Shown: in pieces, positions 61,398-64,000 of the stretch
Position numbering within the stretch: position 1 is the first letter of the stretch
Layout: the number at the start of each line of letters is the position of its first letter
NCBI GenBank assembly: GCA_002005505.1
Contig: KV908509.1
Location: forward strand, 17,501 to 81,500
Direction: 5' to 3'
Origin: Botryococcus braunii
Lineage: Eukaryota; Chlorophyta; Trebouxiophyceae
Length of the DNA stretch: 64,000 bases
Notes under the pieces: model-generated
The model's database searches: none
The model's input: only the letters and a program-made list of their open reading frames with translations
Told to the model about the DNA's origin: nothing
Position numbers and translations under genes: made by a program

Positions 61398-62076
61398 GGA
61401 TAGCTGGAAATAACTTGCACAGGTCACGCGTTGTTGCCACAAGAAAGTGGAAGAGTACAGAGAGAGTCACGGGCTCCCGCCATTGCCTCCCAAGGGCACG
61501 ACTCCTAGGGTCCACCCTTAGGGTCCCGTCGACCGGTTGGCCCTCCTTGGAGGGGTCTCTCTGTATGGCCATATGGACTTTGGATAGGCTAGGGTAAGGC
61601 TGCCTTACCCGGTAGGGTTGACCATGGGTCCCTTACCTGGATAGATTTTTGTGCACATTAGGTGTATGGCCTTTTCACTTCACTACCACACCTGATCAAT
61701 ATGGTGCAATACTGGCGTAATACTGGACTATATGTGGAAATTGGACTCCCCTTGGACTCTGGACTTTTGGACATCTGGACTTTTAGCTCTGCCCTTGTGT
61801 CTCATTTTGGCTGTTCATCATGTGGACTTTCGTTTTTCTCTCAGTGTTTTGTCTTTTGTTCTGTTAGTCATGCCTGATCCTTGTTCTTATTGCATTATGG
61901 TGGGGACCCCGATACGCAGCATTCGGCTGGGGTCTGGCAACACGGGAGGCGGGTTGCCCGTAGGTCTAAGTCTGAGTCTCCGCATGTTGGAAGGTCTTGT
62001 TCCTTTGTTTGTCTTGTCTGTTTGTTGTTGCGCTCTGCCTTCTGCGCGGGGACGCACAGGAATAAGGGGGGGAGTA
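61398..62076 (+). other. G2 chromodomain remains and 3' module
   Basis: Decayed chromodomain coding, then GGACTT-type repeats (61745-61790), HP1 (61905-61934; arms GACCCCGA and TCGG-GGGGTC), HP2 (62042-62059; CTGCGCG, loop GGGA, CGCACAG), AATAAGGGGGGGAG, LTR. Confidence 0.7.
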
Positions 62077-62525
62077 TGTAGTGAGATGCCGCGTCAGCGC
62101 GACGCGTCTCACGTAGGATGTGCGCGTAGTTCATGTTTCTTCGTGCCCTTTGGGATACGAGTAGATCTCGTTGTCCTTGTGTGTAGGAAAATGACTGTAA
62201 TATCCTAGTGGGTCTCCTCTCGTCATCCATATCGTTATGCTCGCGAGAGCATCTCGTACAGGGACGACGTAGCCGGATCCGCGCATAGGTGGACTAGGAA
62301 CTCGGGTGGTTATCATTGTCTTTGGGTTTTCTGTTACAAGGGAGGCATCTAGAAATATCTTTATTGGTCATAATATATTGTTCTTTGGAGACTCAGACGA
62401 CCTGCGTGAGGAGGGCTGCGAACTTGTAACGGATTGGAACTTCGATTTCTACCTTCGGTGTCACCCTTGCCTGATACCCTTGCTTAGCTTGTTATAAATC
62501 TTAGTTCACGTCTCACTTCGTTAAA
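62077..62525 (+). repeat. 3' LTR of G2
   Basis: 449 bp, matching 56349-56797; followed by CAGGG. Confidence 0.92.
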
Positions 62526-62530
62526 CAGGG

Positions 62531-63600
62531 GGCCGTCCTTACGAGTGACGGTCATCACCTCGGGATGAAGGTTGTGCTTCAGTTCTATGGCTTTGAACAA
62601 GACGGCTTCGCCGAGCGGAACTTCCAGGGTGGGGAGTAAGTAGGGGGCGGCATGGACCCCTGCAGCGGCAAGCACCAAATGAGCATGGATGAGGAAGGAA
62701 CAAGGAAGGGGGCCGGGGTAATGAGGGAGGTATAAACAATTGACGGTGGAAACGCAAAGGAGCACGGCAGGGGGCCAAGGGATGGGCAAGGCCAGCAGGG
62801 GCAAGGGGAGCGTAGCCAACAAAGGGGAGTAGGCTGGTGGACATACCCGAGGCCAGCCACAGGTCTTCCAGGCACCAAGAGACTGCTGTAGCCCCCCGAG
62901 AACAAGTCTCCCACAGTATGGTCATTGTGAAGGCATCTCGGTGAAGGCGGAGCAAAGGTACACCCGTGGTGCTGGCAATGCGAGAATCCAAATGCTCCAA
63001 AACTTTCTGCAGGTCATCCAAGCTCTAAGGATGTGCTGATTGTGGATTGTAGCCCAGGTGGGCCAGCCAGCGAGTGTAGCCAGTGGCCCACTCTGCCACT
63101 TCAAGGGAGCGCACGGGGTTTTCTATGGCAGGAAGCAAGCTGTTCATCAATTACACGTTTACAAATTGGTTACACGTTTATGCAATCACATATGTGGTTG
63201 GCCAAGGCAGTTTGTTAATGCATGGGGCAAGAGCATGTCAACTAAGGAGGTACCTCTGCCGTGGAGGGGATCCCAATTGCCATGGGTGGTGGCGTAGCGG
63301 TCAAACTCGGTGGCCAGGAAGGACAACAAACATCGCATGCTGATTGGGGCAACAAGGTCCAAGCCTTGATGCATATATCTGCCGCTGGAAGTAGCCCATA
63401 TGGTCATGTAGACTTTGATATCTTGAGGAGTCCCCTGAAGGGCATGGCGGCCAGTGTCACACATGAATCCACAAAATCTATCAAATGCGCTGATCTTCTT
63501 CTGCATGGTAGCTCCCTTGACGGCTAGCAGCTGGATGGTGTTGGCCTTGGTGAGCCATTGGAAATACAGATCCGCCTTTGTTGCAGTGAGGGGAGGACCA
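62531..63600 (-). pseudogene. Tyrosine-recombinase-like gene fragment
   Basis: Minus strand. The upstream part (about 63600-63186) resembles the N-terminal core-binding domain (FDRFCGFMCDTGRHAL; TPQDIKVYMTIWATSSGR; RCLLSFLATEFDRY). Next (63021-62847) LLRLHRDAFTMTILWETCSRGA resembles the first catalytic box with its Arg. A likely intron follows (plus 62660-62846, sense GTATGT to CTGCAG), then LEVPLGEAVLFKAIELKH and VTRKDGPL, continuing across G2 at 56343. The C-terminal His-Arg-Tyr box is not seen. Could be part of a Crypton or DIRS-like element or a captured host gene. Confidence 0.5.
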
Positions 63601-63637
63601 GGCTGGCAAGGTATTTGGCGTCCCATTAGCAAGGTGT

Positions 63638-64000
63638 CAGCCATGAAGGGACCTGAAGGGTGGTGTGGAGATCTCACCCGAGCACGAGGTCTGGTTTTTT
63701 TGGAGTTTGTTAGTCCTGTCAGAGGGCAGCAAGTTGGCTGCAGACATATTGATCACAGGGCTGAGGCGTCTCATCTTAGGAAAGGACACGTGTTTAGCGA
63801 GAGATCTCTGTGGCATGCTAGGTTAGGTCATCCTGGTGCCAGCAGCATGCTGAGGTTCTCCAAGGAAGATCTGGTTATAGGAATCAATATCTCCCTTGCT
63901 CCCTGCTCTGAGTGCCCTATACACTGTGAATCGTGTATACAAGGGAAACACTCCAGACCTCCTTTCCCTGTATCTTCCAGGCCTGCACATAACCCACTCG
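63638..64000 (+). pseudogene. A4 integrase, continuing past the window
   Basis: Resumes A4: AMKGPEGWCGDLTRARGL, LWHARLGHPGASSM, CSECPIHCESCIQGKHSRPP. HHCC zinc-binding residues are present. The catalytic core lies outside the window. Confidence 0.88.

Larger units (their letters stand above)
56349..62525 (+). mobile_element. Ty3 chromovirus G2 (defective relative of G1)
   Basis: 6,177 bp, 449-bp LTRs, target duplication CAGGG (56344-56348 and 62526-62530). Same plan as G1. Lesions: gag start out of frame, one-base insertion near 60316 in RNase H, further shifts near 60420-60720, and a deletion from integrase core to chromodomain near 61306 (roughly 0.9 kb). The right LTR edge reads GTTAAA instead of the usual CA. 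Confidence 0.92.
56316..63637 (-). mobile_element. Fragment H: tyrosine-recombinase-like insertion, split by G2
   Basis: About 1.1 kb of non-Copia sequence (excluding G2) sits in A4 integrase; about 44 bp of A4 are missing at the junctions, so insertion and deletion went together. Both ends carry GCAAGGT (56316-56322; 63629-63635), but no target duplication is clear. The minus strand has coding pieces of a tyrosine-recombinase-like protein. Removing G2 keeps one frame across the site (KDGPL then CPIQRL). Confidence 0.6.
53705..64000 (+). mobile_element. Ty1/Copia LTR retrotransposon A4 (3' end outside window)
   Basis: A-family element with a 701-bp 5' LTR (53705-54405), half-tRNA primer site, gag and integrase. 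It is interrupted by fragment H and G2 (56316-63637) and resumes at 63638 with integrase up to the window end. The LTR type matches A3 rather than A1/A2, while Gag matches A1/A2: a recombinant history. Its target site is CTATT; the right copy is not visible. Confidence 0.9.

Noticed and set aside
1..64000. CRISPR arrays, bacterial operons or rRNA genes
   Set aside because: No regularly spaced short repeats, ribosome-binding sites or rRNA-like sequence were seen; the content is eukaryotic retroelements throughout.

Overview
The window is a nest of LTR retrotransposons inserted into one another. I find no convincing host single-copy gene. Three things point to a green-lineage eukaryote (alga, streptophyte alga or early land plant, not resolved further): Ty1/Copia polyproteins, a Ty3 chromovirus with a C-terminal chromodomain, and primer sites complementary to the anticodon half of a plant-type initiator tRNA-Met. 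GT-AG introns are present. Species cannot be named from sequence alone.

Layout. An old gag-like ORF (pieces at 659-972, 7985-8848 and 33408-33792) is the oldest layer. It was hit by Copia A1 (973-7979, minus, TSD CCAGG) and by Copia D (8849-33402, minus, TSD ATAGC). D holds chromovirus G1 in its left LTR (9520-16478, minus, TSD CAATA) and Copia A2 in its gag gene (21289-30634, plus, TSD CTCCC). A2 holds a gag-only element (23619-25948, minus, TSD GCTTG). To the right lies a decayed Copia C2 (33793 to at least 53704), split by its relative C1 (34410-41733, plus, TSD GACAC), by Copia A3 (44076-50842, minus, TSD AGATT), by a chimeric Ty3-type element E/F (51615-53141, minus, TSD CTAGG), and in its 3' LTR by Copia A4 (53705 to the window end, plus). 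A4 carries a tyrosine-recombinase-like fragment H (56316-63637, minus), itself split by chromovirus G2 (56349-62525, plus, TSD CAGGG). Removing insertions at their 5-bp duplications restores reading frames at several sites, which supports the order.

Main discovery. The 1503-bp LTR of D contains four exon-like blocks separated by three GT-AG introns, followed in sense by the same four blocks with the introns exactly removed (both sets total 328 bp). The spliced copy begins about 30 bp downstream of a TATA box, at the likely cap site, and lies next to U5. That is the arrangement expected if minus-strand strong-stop cDNA made from a spliced leader was transferred into an unspliced R region. The LTRs of Copia A and C show a simpler version: a 134-145 bp block starting 28-31 bp after a TATA-like box, repeated 328-332 bp later, with the first copy followed by a 5' splice-site-like CAG|GT and the second by exon-like sequence leading to the primer site.

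Other signals: a conserved two-hairpin module before the polypurine tract in several unrelated Ty3-type LTR families; extra ORFs between primer site and gag in D and C1; conserved ATAAGGTACA/TGTACCTTAT palindromes in the integrase-RT spacer of the A family; half-tRNA primer sites. G1 looks intact and young. D gag-pol is intact apart from the A2 insertion. A1, A2, C1, A3, A4, G2 and C2 carry identifiable lesions.
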